The notes under the pieces were generated by a model, which saw only the letters and a list, made by a program, of their open reading frames with translations, was not told where the DNA came from and made no database searches. Both the position numbers and the translations under genes were made by a program. This document shows, piece by piece, positions 23,403 through 34,667 of a DNA stretch of 64,000 nt. Location: assembly GCA_947561585.1 (NCBI GenBank), contig CANNZV010000344.1, positions 451,367 to 515,366 on the forward strand, read 5' to 3'. Numbering within the stretch: position 1 is the first letter of the stretch; each line of letters begins with the position of its first letter. This DNA is from Caprella mutica (taxonomy: Eukaryota; Arthropoda; Malacostraca; Amphipoda; Caprellidae).

Positions 23403-24783
23403 CACTAATTATGAAATCAAAGAATAGGTAAGTTATATAATAAGATATATCAAAACATTTTAATATTTTGTTTTAGGATTTGTTCCGTTTTGTCCTCCCA
23501 ACAGAAAAATATATTGGCATTCTTATGTATGAATTACTTAGTTAAGAAATTCAAAACAAATTTGATATCTCTATTTTAACTTGCAAGAACAATCAACATG
23601 GACGACAATATGTATAAAAGAGGACGTACAATCATGAAGTGTGAGTACAACAAACTAGCGGATACAAATAAATATACATACAGCTTCACACGCTTCTTTG
23701 GCGTAAAAGTGATCTTTATTAATTTAAATTTCAAATAATTAACAGTAATTTAACTGTGTATTGTCGGTATTGGTATAGCTAAAACATTATGTAAATTTAA
23801 ATTCTTTTTTTATTTGTATATCTTTTGCGGGAATTGGAACCAATTTTCACAAGTTAAAATATAAAAATATATAACTTGCTATTTTATAATCGAAATTGTG
23901 GAACATATAAATAACTCAGAACATACCATTTTATCCTCAAAATAAAAAAAGTCAAATCTCAAACTATAATTATTCAACTGCATACTAAAATTTGTCAACT
24001 TCAAATTAAAAAAAAAGTATACAGAAATCAATCACTTAAGTCTTAATTTTTATGTTTAGAAGACTGGGCATATGGGATATCTTTTTAGAACTTTCTGAAA
24101 CTTTTAAATAAAGAAAAATGTTAATAACGATCTTTAATTTTAGGCATATTTTACGCTCTAATTTCTACATCATTCTTATGATTAACTATAGTTTTAAAAA
24201 GGGAACATTCCATAGAAAGTTCATTTGCGATCACATTATTAGGAACTATTCCCTCCACTTCCTGGAATATTCGAACAATTCCCTGATTTATGAATGCCCC
24301 GAAGTTGCAGGCTTCGGAATTAATAAAACTTCTAGCAACTGAAGTTTACGTGTTTGGAATAGGAATCTGGAACATTGGTCAGGTACCTTATAGTTAAAAA
24401 ACAGGAATTTGCCAAAAGAGTCTATTTACTATTAAAAAAATAGAGAATACAGATGAGAAAAATTAAAATGTAAATTAATATTTATAAGAATTTATGATCC
24501 TATTTTTAGATTTAAGATCGTATGCTTATGTTGGACACTCATAGTACTTGAAAAGTGGATGTTACCAATCCGACCTTTAGAAATTACTCATTGACCTACC
24601 ATGACCTGTGTTAACACCCACTATCCGAGTACTGTGACATTCTCCTATAGACAACATGTATAGGAAATAATAATTAATTTCCCCTGCTTGAAATAATAAG
24701 AATTAAATAAAGAACTATATGATAAATAATTAATTGAAAACATCTTTTAAAACTATAACATTTCGAAGTCATAAAAATGATAC
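23403..24783. other. AT-rich unique DNA with dispersed-repeat fragments
   Basis: 23632-23672 shares caacaaactagcggatacaa with 32832-32872. 24541-24640 is a further copy of the 4322/19441 family. No gene. Confidence 0.4.
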
Positions 24784-25303
24784 AGGCATACCCCGCTCTT
24801 ATTACGTCTCACACTTATGACAATCGAATAAGTGTGGGACATGTCTCGCTTTTATTTCTAGAACGTTTCAATACTATTTAATTCTCTCCGTCTAAAATAA
24901 TTTAAGGATCTATGATTTTAAAAAGCATATCGTCACAAACCTAGTAATGACAATCGAATAAGTGTGTGGTATGTCTCGCAATTATTTCTCCTTTTGTAGA
25001 AAATATTTTAGGAGTAACTTTGATAAGTTGGTTGCTTTCAGTTAAGCTGTTCTAGCCGTAACTTATGTAGGTGGGATAGATTAAAAAATATTAGCAGGGT
25101 AAATAACGTATTATATTTACCATAAAAGGATTTTAACCAATCCCACCTGTATAAGTTACGGCGAAAACAACATAACTGAAAACAACCAAATTAACAAAGT
25201 TACTCTTACTTTTTTTTTAATACCAAGAGAAATAAAAGCGAGACATGTCTCACACTTAATTCGATTGTCATAAGTCTGAGACGTAACAAGAGCAGGGTAT
25301 GTC
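24784..25303. mobile_element. Nested foldback element with two levels of inverted repeat
   Basis: The outer arms 24784-24859 and 25228-25303 are near-perfect complements (acttatgacaatcgaa, then gtctcgcttttatttc). The inner arms 25011-25079 and 25139-25208 form a second inverted repeat (gccgtaacttatgtaggtgg). A truncated family B copy sits at 24858-24942. No coding capacity. Confidence 0.75.
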
Positions 25304-25642
25304 TCTATTTCAAATTACTTAAATTTATAGAATTTATTTCTGGGCAGGCACTGGAACCTTAGAAAAAAATTCCTTTAAATTCCCCTAAATTCCAGTGTGG
25401 CAAAAACCTGCCCTCTGATTAATAATGAATGAGGCAGAGAGTGAGAGAGAGAGAGAGATTGAGAGAGAGAGGGAGTCTTTGAGACAAGAAACCTTCTGCC
25501 GATTTGATTTGGGGGATGGGGGGGAGGTATAGAGCGCGGGGGGGGGGGCGTATGGATTAGGGAGGACTTTAAGATATGAGGGAGAAATGTGTTCTAATAT
25601 GCATTAGTAGGTACTCAGGGTTCTAGATACTAGTTTTTCGTT
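25304..25642. other. Low-complexity GA and G-rich stretch
   Basis: (ga)n-rich at 25436-25472. G-rich at 25510-25550, with a run of about 10 G's. Confidence 0.6.
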
Positions 25643-25775
25643 AGGGTAAGCTACGATTTATCGGCCTGTTCCACATTTTCGATCATGTGAAAGTTACGAA
25701 TTGAAATGTTAAGATATATTTATTAATTATATGATCGAAAATGTTTAAACGTCCGATAACTCAGAACTAACCCTG
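25643..25775. mobile_element. Hairpin MITE, family A
   Basis: It begins agggtaagctacgatttatc and ends cgtccgataactcagaacta then accct. tgatcgaaaatgt lies inside both arms. Confidence 0.65.
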
Positions 25776-26572
25776 TTCTTTATACATTTTATATCAATTT
25801 TCCTTATTGAGTTTTCTTTATCACTAGATTATTAGTTTATTTAGTTTTTCTTTTCTTAAAAAACTAATTTAATGACATGAAATCATTTTTGGTCTTGCCA
25901 TTAATTTCCAATATTATAATTTGGATTAAAATTCTAAAATAAAGAACTGATATTAAATCATTTTCCCGATTAATGCGACCGCAGTACCTATCGAAAACAT
26001 ATTTCACAACACCCAATTAAAAAATCCTTTCTAAAAAACATATATCAAACTTACATGTATAAAATCCTTATAGTATTTATATAAAATGCAGTTTAGGAAT
26101 TGGCAAAAGATAGAAAGTATTTCATCAGATACAAAGGACTTACCAATAGTAGAAGAGAAGACAGAAGTAACAAGTAATTAATAAATACAAATGAATTATA
26201 TACCTGTGTAGTCAGGGTTGAATGGTAAAATATTAACAAAGAATTATTTAATAAATGGGGGACCTGGGCAGTGATTTTAATGAAATATATTAGGACATGT
26301 TGTAAACACGTTCAAAAATGTTCTGACACGTTCAAAACATGTTCTAGCACGTTCAAAAATGCTCTAAAACATTTCAATTCAAACGTCTAAACGTAAATTA
26401 ATTAATCGAACATTCATAACTATGAATGTTTAAGTCTTTTTGAAATCAATTTTCCCCACTTATGGGGGACGAATCACTCCCAAATCCCACTTGGAACCAA
26501 GGTACATTAACTTACAAGGTATGCTACGTCTTGATACGAGGTTTAAACTCTTCAGAGCATAAAGAAATACGG
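25776..26572. other. Unique DNA with a short 19-20-bp repeat
   Basis: 26296-26370 has about 3-4 degenerate copies of acacgttcaaaaatgttct. The rest is AT-rich. Confidence 0.4.
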
Positions 26573-26786
26573 ACATACGAACGCACTGATGTGACCCTGC
26601 AATATTAGATTACATACTCTATGAATTTTACAGCGAGTTAAATAGTTATTTCATGACATCCGTACACTGAACAAACAACCATGTCAAAATCCTTATATAC
26701 AAATAACAATTTAACCCGCTGTATAGTTCATAGATTATGTAATCTTATACTACAGGGTCACATAAGTGCGTTCGTACGTGCGTGTT
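26573..26786. mobile_element. TIR element with about 70-bp inverted arms
   Basis: Left catacgaacgcactgatgtg, then accctgcaat, through cagcgagttaaa, is mirrored on the right from aatttaacccgctgta to cacataagtgcgttcgtacg. It lies less than 100 bp from the donor of the proline-rich exon. Confidence 0.75.
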
Positions 26787-26879
26787 TCACAATACAAAAC
26801 TGTGATTCAAGTTGATATGAACCTACTTTACCTTGCAGTTAATACACCTTGGCTGGAACACATGCTCTGTACAACTCAC

Positions 26880-27221
26880 CTCATCCACATCGTTGCCAAA
26901 CTGGTTGAAAGCCCTACTGGCAAACGTGGTCTCGGGCCCCAAAACTATTAGGCCCTTCTTTAGACCCTCGTCAGTAGAAGCCCTACTACTCGGGTGGTGG
27001 TGGTGTGGAGGTGCCTGTGGTGGGTCGGGGGAAAGAGGTTTGGGGGGAATGGGTGGAGGAGAGGTTTTGGTGGTGGAGTTGAGTGTTGAAGAAGGGGGGA
27101 TGCTGAAGTTTTGGGAGGTGATGATGTTTTTGGGGGGTGGGGGGTTTTGCAAGACGGGGGCGGGGGGAAGGGAGGGGAGGGAGCCGGGGAAGATTGATTT
27201 GGGGAGGATTTCCAAAGAATT
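26880..27221 (-). CDS. Internal exon: proline-rich cytoplasmic region of the same gene
   Basis: Seen on the minus strand: a long pyrimidine tract (about 27222-27285) ending in AG at 27223-27222, then 342 nt (114 codons) open in phase 0, ending GTGGATGAG with a GTGAGT donor (GT at 26879-26878). The first two thirds are rich in Pro, Ser, Thr and Asn and include PPPIPPKPLSP, which fits a class II SH3 ligand (PxxPxK), and a HHHH run. The last third is non-repetitive and polar (GLKKGLIVLGPETTFASRAF, then NQFGNDVDE) and has the look of conserved sequence. No membrane segment or signal peptide is seen. In the other frame I traced, a stop falls before the donor. Splicing to 5928 keeps the frame and places this region on the cytoplasmic side of the membrane helix. 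The G-rich plus strand here is the complement of its CCN proline codons. The product family is not recognised. Confidence 0.8.
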
Positions 27222-27343
27222 CTTTGGGGGAAGAGTGGATGAAAAAGAGGGAAAGGAAGAGGGAAAAGCAGACGAATGTAAAAAAGGGAATCAAGAAAAG
27301 AATTTTGAAAAAATAGGAATGATAAAACAGATGATAGGAAAAA

Positions 27344-27540
27344 AATGAGAGGAGCCGAGTAATATGATGAGAGGAGCCGAGTAATAAGATGAGAGGAGCC
27401 GAGTAATATGATGAGAGGAGCCGAGTAATATGATGAGAGGAGCCGAGTAGTATGATGAGAGGAGCCGAGTTATATGATGAGAGGAGCCGAGGAAAGTACG
27501 AGAGGAGCCGGGGAAAATATGAGAGGAGCCGAGGAGTGTT
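27344..27540. repeat. Minisatellite, 22-bp unit, about 9 copies
   Basis: The unit is gatgagaggagccgagtaat plus at. It lies about 60 bp upstream of the pyrimidine tract of the proline-rich exon. Because the minus strand is CT-rich, it lengthens the pyrimidine-rich region before that acceptor. Confidence 0.85.
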
Positions 27541-27772
27541 TTTCAGTGTTTGGTTGGACGGGGATAAAATGGGTAAAAAAAACATAAATTAATAATAAGC
27601 ACAAACACAGGATTTGTATTTCAAACAGGAATAAGTCGACTAGATAAAAAATATCAAACATGTATAATGAGTATATAATATATTGCATGTTTTACATGTA
27701 CTCTATTTTCAAAATTAGACATGCATTTTAGGTGGTATTTACATGATGGTAAGATAAAAAAATAATATACAG

Positions 27773-28110
27773 AGTTGTAAATAAAGATACACAATTAAAG
27801 TTGTAAATAAAGACATAAAGTTCTAAATAAAGACACATAAAGTTGTAAATAAAGACACAAAGTTGTAAATAAAGACACATAAAGTTGTAAATAAAGACAC
27901 ATAAAGTTGTAAATAAAGACACATAAAGTTGTAAATAAAGACACATAAAGTTGTAAATAAAGACACATAAAGTTGTAAATAAAGACACATAAAGTTGTAA
28001 ATAAAGACACATAAAGTTGTAAATAAAGACACATAAAGTTGTAAATAAAGACACATAAAGTTGTAAATAAAGACACATAAAGTTGTAAATAAAGACACAT
28101 AAAGTTGTAA
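27773..28110. repeat. Minisatellite, 22-bp unit, about 15 copies
   Basis: The unit is ataaagttgtaaataaagac plus ac. Units are almost identical from 27860 onward. Minus-strand frames here are repeat shadows. Confidence 0.88.
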
Positions 28111-28624
28111 AATTTGTAATGGGCAAAGAAATTATACAAATTGAAAAGATATCAAATGTTGAAATAAAAGTCAAAAACATTGACTAAATTGATCTACATG
28201 TATAATCAATGAAATCTAATTTATGCTCTATTACTTGTAAACTCTTTAACAATTTAATATACGTTCCATAATCTTGAGCTAAATTATCTTCCCAATATAT
28301 GTATTATATTGTTCGTTATAACATCTACTTGAATTACCTACAAAAATGTTCTTTATTATTATCTGCCATTATTAACAATAGCCGTGTGTTCAATAATTTT
28401 ACATCAAAAATTGCCAATATAATACACGTTTCAAAATCTACTTGAACTACTACCTACCATTATATCTACATATAATGCATTATCATTATATGCACATAAA
28501 AAGCAGAATGCAATTTATAAACTTCTATGATTTTTTCTTCCACTGAACTATAATGTTTTGAAACATAACTACGAAAAAGTTTTAAATCTTCTTATTTTAA
28601 TCCAGGACTTATATACTTTTCCGT
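28111..28624. other. AT-rich unique intron DNA
   Basis: Nothing is supported. Confidence 0.4.
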
Positions 28625-28900
28625 TAGAAAAAAATTCCCCTCTTCCCCAATAGACTAAGTTCCTCTCCACTCCCCAATGGACTAAATTCCCCTCTTTCCC
28701 TAATTTACTAAATTCCCCTCTTCCATAATTCACTAAATTCCCCTCTTCCATAATTCACTAAATTCCCATCTGCTCCTCAATTCACTAAATTCCCCTCTAC
28801 TCCCCAAACACTAAATTCCCCTCTACTCCCCAGACTAAATTTCGCTCTACTCCCCAATTCACTAAATTCCCCTCTACTCCCCAGACTAAATTCCCCTCAG
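28625..28900. repeat. Degenerate CT-rich minisatellite, about 20-28-bp unit
   Basis: The motif is cactaaattcccctctactc, with irregular spacing. Confidence 0.7.
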
Positions 28901-29394
28901 CTTCTTCCCCTGAGCAAACAAAGTACATTTGCAGAGGTATAAGAACACCCATTTGCCCCCCTAATAGCCAATTATGAAACAGTTGCCCAATACGATTAAT
29001 GGTGGCAGAGCTTTTTAAAAACTAATTCGCCGCTTGCCTAAACGTTTGAAAATTGTCACTGTAATTGCAGGAAGGTAATCGAATTGTCGACCAAGAGCTG
29101 CTGACTACAGCTTCAAGACTTCTCACCGACTTTACCAAGAAACTTAGCTTCATTTAAATGATTCATTACAAAACAAAATGTACTTCTAGCAAACTTAAAC
29201 AGGCGGGAAAAAAACACATATGAATAGTAATTATGAATAGTTTGGGGATGGTTTGAGACAAATTGGTTAAACCGTTTTAGTATCCGTAAAGTGCTTTAGT
29301 CCAATAGAAATAGAGGAGCCATCTCTAGCAGTAGATGAAGACTTGGAGAAGGAAGGGCATGCGAAACAGAACAGAAAAAGCTTCACAAACTCAC
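28901..29394. other. Intron with a conserved-looking island
   Basis: 28905-29130 has mixed composition with homeodomain-like cores (ccaattatgaaa, cgattaatgg). Candidate regulatory DNA. No exon signals. Confidence 0.3.
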
Positions 29395-29460
29395 TGTGGC
29401 CTGCAGTTTGATTCTCTGGAAGAATGACGAAGATGGCTGCTGAACTGGTGCATTTGGGAC
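29395..29460 (-). CDS. Short internal exon (66 nt) upstream of the proline-rich exon
   Basis: Seen on the minus strand: a very strong acceptor (ttctttctctgcactttag before 29460), 66 nt, and a GTGAGT donor (GT at 29394-29393). In phase 0 it reads VPNAPVQQPSSSFFQRIKLQ then AT, 22 codons. Both ends are phase 0, so including or skipping it keeps the frame with the exon at 27221-26880, the normal behaviour of a cassette exon. All three frames are open over so short a length, so frame choice rests on its neighbour. Its composition (Ser, Pro, Gln, basic) suits a disordered cytoplasmic tail. A 15-bp minisatellite (29518-29698) begins about 60 bp upstream of the acceptor in the same intron. A chance pair of good splice sites cannot be excluded. 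Confidence 0.58.
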
Positions 29461-29517
29461 CTAAAGTGCAGAGAAAGAAAGTGAATGGGCGGTGAGGGAT
29501 TAACTAAACGGGTGAGA

Positions 29518-29698
29518 AGACCCAGAGGGTGCAGACCCAAAGGGTGCAGACCCAGAGGGTGCAGACCCAGAGGGTGCAGACCTAAAAGGTGCAGACCCAG
29601 AGGGTGCAGACCCAGAGGGTGCAGACCTAAAAGGTGCAGACCCAGAGGGTGCAGACCCAGAGGCTGCAGACCCAGAGGGTACAGACCCAAAGGCTACA
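29518..29698. repeat. Minisatellite, 15-bp unit, about 12 copies
   Basis: The unit is agggtgcagacccag, with cctaaa variants. Both strands are open (15 = 3 x 5), giving RGCRP- and GLHPL-type shadows. Confidence 0.88.
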
Positions 29699-30210
29699 GG
29701 TCTGCTGTGGTTTGCAGAGTGATAAGAGCTCAAAATACCTAACTTGGTTCTCGATTGAAAACTCTATTCTGGTACTCGACGGAATTACTTATTTTCAGCT
29801 TTTTTCACAACTGCAAACCATGTGCCCAGTAATGTACCATATATTACAAGTGAATAATGACTTACATTATCAAACTGGTGAGATATCAAGAGAATCAAAC
29901 ATTATGCATATGAATTAAGACTTTGACCCTTAATTTAGCACCAATAATTTGCTCTCGACGTTGAAAAGACGGATAATTTTCTCGTGATTCTCAGGGCACC
30001 AGTTGGATAAGCTAATGGTTTGTCTCGCCAAGAGAAGCTAAAAAAGTTGGCATCTTGTGGCTCTGGAGGTGGCATATGCCACGGCTACGGAGATAATTAA
30101 GCTCTAGATTCTCTGGCGGGAGACGTGAAGTGCATAATAAATGGTGCCGAGTATTTACAGAGGTGCATATACAGTGCAAGTGCATATTCAGTTTACGGTG
30201 TGCACAGAGA
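29699..30210. other. Unique DNA with a conserved-looking island
   Basis: 29930-30150 has balanced composition (gtggctctggaggtggcata) and short palindromes. No splice pair was found. Candidate regulatory element. Confidence 0.3.
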
Positions 30211-30290
30211 CAGAGAGGGAGTTATGGTGGGGCCATAGAAGATTAAGACCTTACTTAATCTTCTAAGGCCCTACCATAACTTCCTCTCTG
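30211..30290. mobile_element. 80-bp hairpin MITE, family H
   Basis: The arms cagagagggagttatggtgg (through gattaag) and cttaatcttctaaggccct (through cctctctg) are 37 bp each around a 6-nt loop, with few mismatches. Confidence 0.7.
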
Positions 30291-30432
30291 GATGAATGAT
30301 ATACAAGGTTTAATGAATATAAACTATATTTATTGTACAGTGGTATCTTATATAGGCAACAAAATTAACTTTTCTTTCCTTTGTGGATTAGGTAGCTATG
30401 ATACAGAGTATTATAGGTACTATAGAAATTAG

Positions 30433-30605
30433 TAGGGTTGTGACAATATGCTTTTAAAATCATAGATCGTAAGAATATCACAGACGTAATGAAATGGTAT
30501 CGAATACTATATACCGCTGGTGTAGAACCATTCAATACTCTTTAATTCTCTCCGTCTGTAATATTTTCAGGACCTATGATTTTAAAAGCATATAGTCACA
30601 ACTCT
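30433..30605 (+). mobile_element. MITE family B, full-length copy
   Basis: TIRs agggttgtgacaatatgctt and aagcatatagtcacaactct flank the core ctatataccgctggtgtaga. 173 bp. Confidence 0.78.
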
Positions 30606-30899
30606 AGAAATAACTTATTTTACATTAAATTATTACTTTTAATTCAGAAGGACCCTGTATATACATTCCACAGTGAGTGTTACTTACAGAAGTCTGGTGA
30701 CTTTTTGTAGTCAAAACCTAGTCTCCTATGTTGTAGGGATGGAATATATACATAGTTAGATTACAATAAACCAGTGAATGATAGAAACAGAGAAGAATCA
30801 AGTTTTCATTTTTAATACACGTGTTCATAATAATTAAAATACAATATTATATAATTGTAATAAAGATACCTTAGAATAGTTCATATTGCAGTGTTTAAC

Positions 30900-31080
30900 A
30901 GGTAGGCTACGTTTCGAGTTATCGGAAATATATATAATTTAACTTTATTTTTAAATTGGTATCCATGATACCTGAAGGTATCGTGGATACAAATCAAAAT
31001 GAGTAGTTAAAATGTTAAAATATATTTTTTTCTCATATGAACGAAAATGTGGTACTGTCCGATAGTTCAGAACGTACCCT
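30900..31080. mobile_element. Hairpin MITE, family A
   Basis: It begins aggtaggctacgtttcgagt and ends ggtactgtccgatagttcag then aacgtaccct. The centre is tggtatccatgatacctgaa, slightly decayed. Confidence 0.7.
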
Positions 31081-31977
31081 GCCTTGCGATCTTCTCTTCA
31101 TCTACAAATCAATATAAATGAAAACTAAAAAAAAAAATTAATAAGAAATATACGAGAATTTGTTCGAAGAAATAAAAATAATCTGTAAAAGATATTTTAA
31201 ATTATACCATTTTCCAAATACATTATCAATTACTATCATAATTAAAATGTATCATTTCGAAAATTACCATCCGACCAAAACTGTACCAAAATCATGAATA
31301 TGATATATCAACAAAACTCATAAAATATCATTTTAAAATGTTCAAATAATAGTTTTATCTACAGTACAACATATAATTGAACAAAAATGATTGTCAAAAA
31401 ATCATATCAATTGAAACTCCACGGATAATATCGCCACCTTTACAATAACATACCAGTGGACACACTGATTAGATTCTATCGCTAATAAACAAAAACAAAC
31501 TAATATTGCAGGCTTTCAATCAATGGAGTGACTCCCGTATACGCTATCACGTGATATATTCCGTCAAAAAATATATAAATATATTACACCGACCGCACCA
31601 ATGATCGCATAAATTTTCGGCACTGCCTCCCAGGTTTGAGAGCGTGGTAGGTAGTTTTCTTTTTTTCTGGCGGGTGATATGGCTGCCTCATAATATGGCG
31701 GTGCGGCATAACTTATGTTCTCTTTGGACTGAAGAGATGTAAATTTGTGCGGCACAAAGGCAATCAGTGGAGGGGAGCCTGCTGATATGAAGCCCTTTAA
31801 TTACCCACTGAAGCCTTCAATTAGAACAACTTTGCAGTGAAGGCTTCTGCCGCTATCTCGCCATTGCCAGTTAGAATGGAAATCAATTGGACAGCAGCTG
31901 GTTGGTTGTAGCTAGCCATGTCTGATGCCATTCAAAACTAAAACTTGGCGGCGAAATATCACTCACTCTGTTGAAAA
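31081..31977. other. AT-rich DNA, then a conserved-looking island
   Basis: 31780-31920 (agcccttttaattaccc-like, gccgctatctcgccattgcc) has balanced composition. No gene is supported. Confidence 0.3.
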
Positions 31978-32436
31978 CTTGTTACGATTAATCGGTAAAA
32001 TAATACTCTTGTTACGATTAATCGGTTAAAATGATACTCTTTCTACGATTAATTGGTTAAAATGATACTCTTGCTACGATTAATCGGTTAAAATAATACT
32101 CTGGTTACGATTAATCAGTAAAATAATACTCTTGCTACGATTAATCGGTTAAAATAATACTCTTGTTACGATTGATCGGTAAAATGATACTCTTGCTACG
32201 ATTAATCGGTTGAAATAATACTCTTGTTACGATTGATCGGTAAAATAATACTCTTGATACGATTAATCGGTTAAAATGATACTCTTGTTACGATTAATCG
32301 GTTAATATGATACTCTTGTTACGATTGATCGGTAAAATAATACTCTTGATACGATTAATCGGTTAAAATGATACTCTTGTTACGATTAATCGGTTAAAAT
32401 AATACTCTTGTTATGATTAATCGGCAAATAATACTT
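31978..32436. repeat. Minisatellite, 30/31-bp unit, about 15 copies
   Basis: The unit is cttgttacgattaatcggtt plus aaaataatact. It varies at cttg(t/c/a)ta and taatcgg/tgatcgg and in the count of T after gg. Confidence 0.85.
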
Positions 32437-33399
32437 TTCACATCTACATGAAACATACTATTAAATTTTGCACCACATTTAAAATAGCTAAAACTATCAA
32501 ATACAATTTAAATAATAATTCAAAGTTTTTTGGAAATATACGGTACATTAATGAATAAAAACGGGATACATAATTGGATAAATGCGATTGAATCACTTTT
32601 TTGTAACTATAGAAATCACTAGTAGTTTTGTACACCAACCTCTAAGGTTTGAAATTAAAAGGTTACTACCATTATGAATATAATTTCGAAAATATTGTTC
32701 CTTGCGAATAAATTTTTAGGATAATATTTTTAAGGTTACTAACTCATTGATTGGCTGTGGAGATTGACCAATAAGTGTATGGAGTGCATGTCATCTCCCG
32801 AATCCCCCTGCCAGGTCATTAAACAATCATAAAGTGTGAAGTCTAACAAACTAGCGGATACAACAAACTAGAAACTATATAACAGTCAAGATGTTGAGAG
32901 TTTCATTTTTTTATTATTTGTAATGTATTTTAATTCAACTCATGAATATATAGCCGACCAATCAGAGAAGAGTTATCCCTGAAAACATGATGTTTGCAGT
33001 ATGTATCGATAGAAACTTATGCGGTAGTGACAATATTCAAAAAAAACTTATGTAATTAAACAATTAAAACATCACATGCACTGGTAAATTATTAAAGTTT
33101 TAAAAGAATTGCGTAATTGTTGGTATAACGTAACTTATCCAAACGTTATAAACGAATAAACCGATACCGAAAAACAAATGTTGTGAAAACAAGAAAATGC
33201 CAACTACTGCGAAAAAAAAATGCTCAGTCCGGAAAACCTGCAACGACTTGCAACTTCCTCAGACTGTTTCCGACCTCACTCAAAAAACACCAAATTCATC
33301 TGCAATATTTTACTAACCAGCGATAACAGAAAATATAACATTACAACCAAACCAAGGTCGGGAATAAAACATTACAACCAAGTTAGCTATAAATAATTT
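32437..33399. other. Unique AT-rich DNA
   Basis: No feature apart from the 32832-32872 dispersed-repeat fragment. Confidence 0.4.
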
Positions 33400-33570
33400 A
33401 GTGGGGGTTTAACGTCTGCTTTGGAACCAAACGCCATATCACTAATATCATAGTACTATTAAATACAAGGGACTCTGTCAGTAAAGAAAGTGACTCCACG
33501 AACAAATTCATTTACCACCTGTCGGTGACAATGCTCATGGATGCAGAAAAGCTACTCCATGGATACAGTC
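33400..33570. repeat. Dispersed repeat, family E
   Basis: It begins tagtgggggtttaacgtctg. Its right part (gatgcagaaaagctactcca) recurs at 48276-48297. It abuts the candidate 60-nt exon. Confidence 0.55.
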
Positions 33571-33576
33571 ACTTAC

Positions 33577-33636
33577 CAAGGAATGTGACGAAAAGAGCCA
33601 CCGGAAGCGAGTTAACTGTAGTACCCAGTCGTCAGT
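33577..33636 (-). CDS. Candidate 60-nt internal exon, phase 0 at both ends
   Basis: Seen on the minus strand: a pyrimidine-rich acceptor (cttctcttctttcgcacttt, then gacgtag) before 33636 and a GTAAGT donor (GT at 33576-33575). Only phase 0 is open, giving 20 codons that read TDDWVLQLTRFRWLFSSHSL. The phase matches the exon at 29460. The peptide is more hydrophobic and aromatic than the rest of the predicted tail. The donor lies close to a dispersed repeat (33400-33570; its segment around gatgcagaaaagctactcca recurs near 48276). It may therefore be a repeat-derived cryptic or alternative exon. Confidence 0.33.
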
Positions 33637-33948
33637 CTACGTCAAAAGTGCGAAAGAAGAGAAGTGTAAGTGATGTTGTGAGTGAGAATTGTGAGCTAGT
33701 TAACATACTGCCGAGTAGTGAAAGCTTTCGAGCAAATATTAGACTCAGCCTAGAGTCGTAAATCAGCAAATGGGGGGACCAATTTCAGCATTCATTGTCA
33801 CAGTGTTGGCACATAAAAATCTACAGCCTTCTTTGCAACATGCACAGTCAGCAATTAATTTAAAGACCCGCAACTAGATAGTACACAAACAGATCTATTT
33901 AAAATAAAACTTATAAAGTAGGAAGAATTCTCAGTCTTTTCTATTGAT

Positions 33949-34132
33949 AAGGTAAGTTTAAGTTATTAGACGGTACCACATCTTTAATCATATAAGAAAA
34001 AAATACAATCCTTGAAATAAAAGATCAACACCAAATAGAATAAAAGTTAATTAATAAATATCATATACTTTTTTATAACATGATCGAAAATGTAGAACTG
34101 TTCAATAACTGGAAACTTACACTATAGCAGTT
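33949..34132. mobile_element. Hairpin MITE, family A
   Basis: It begins aaggtaagtttaagttatta and ends gtagaactgttcaataactg then gaaacttac. Confidence 0.62.
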
Positions 34133-34667
34133 AACTTGGATTGCATAACAAGTTCTACAGCAGAAGTGAATCCATAAAATACCTAAAAGAAAATGGCGAA
34201 TTTATACCTAGATAAAACATTACGTACAAGAATCATGTAGATTTGAGAAACTATAAGAATTTCATTATATAGGTCATGAGTACTTTAAAAAATATAAATT
34301 TTCAATCACTTTTCTTGATTCGATATCAGGTTTCATTATACCACAAAACAATTAGGGTTGGAGAGCTACAATTTAAATGTAAATTATCTGTAGGACATAG
34401 GCTCTTTCATATCTATTCTAATGGTGATTGATGAAGCGTGTTTTTAAAATGAATGATGTAGAGTTAGTTATTATTTGGATAATGAGTTTACCTGTTCTAA
34501 TTAATGTAGAATTAACGGGGCGATGCAGAGTGTATATTGTAGTTTAGTGAAGCTTAAACTAATAACGTATTGATGTATAAATAAATATATCAAATAAATA
34601 AATTGTATCATAATAGGCAAAATGTGAAAAATATCATCAGGATTTGAAGTTTTAAACACTTATGTGA
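34133..34667. other. Unique AT-rich DNA
   Basis: Nothing is supported. Confidence 0.4.

Noticed and set aside
26833..27348. Plus-strand 171-codon Gly-rich frame
   Set aside because: It is the complement of the proline-rich minus-strand exon, which has proper splice sites. The plus frame has none.
26986..27585. Minus-strand 199-codon frame across the 22-bp array
   Set aside because: It is in a different frame from the spliced exon, stops before the donor, and its upstream part is repeat-encoded.
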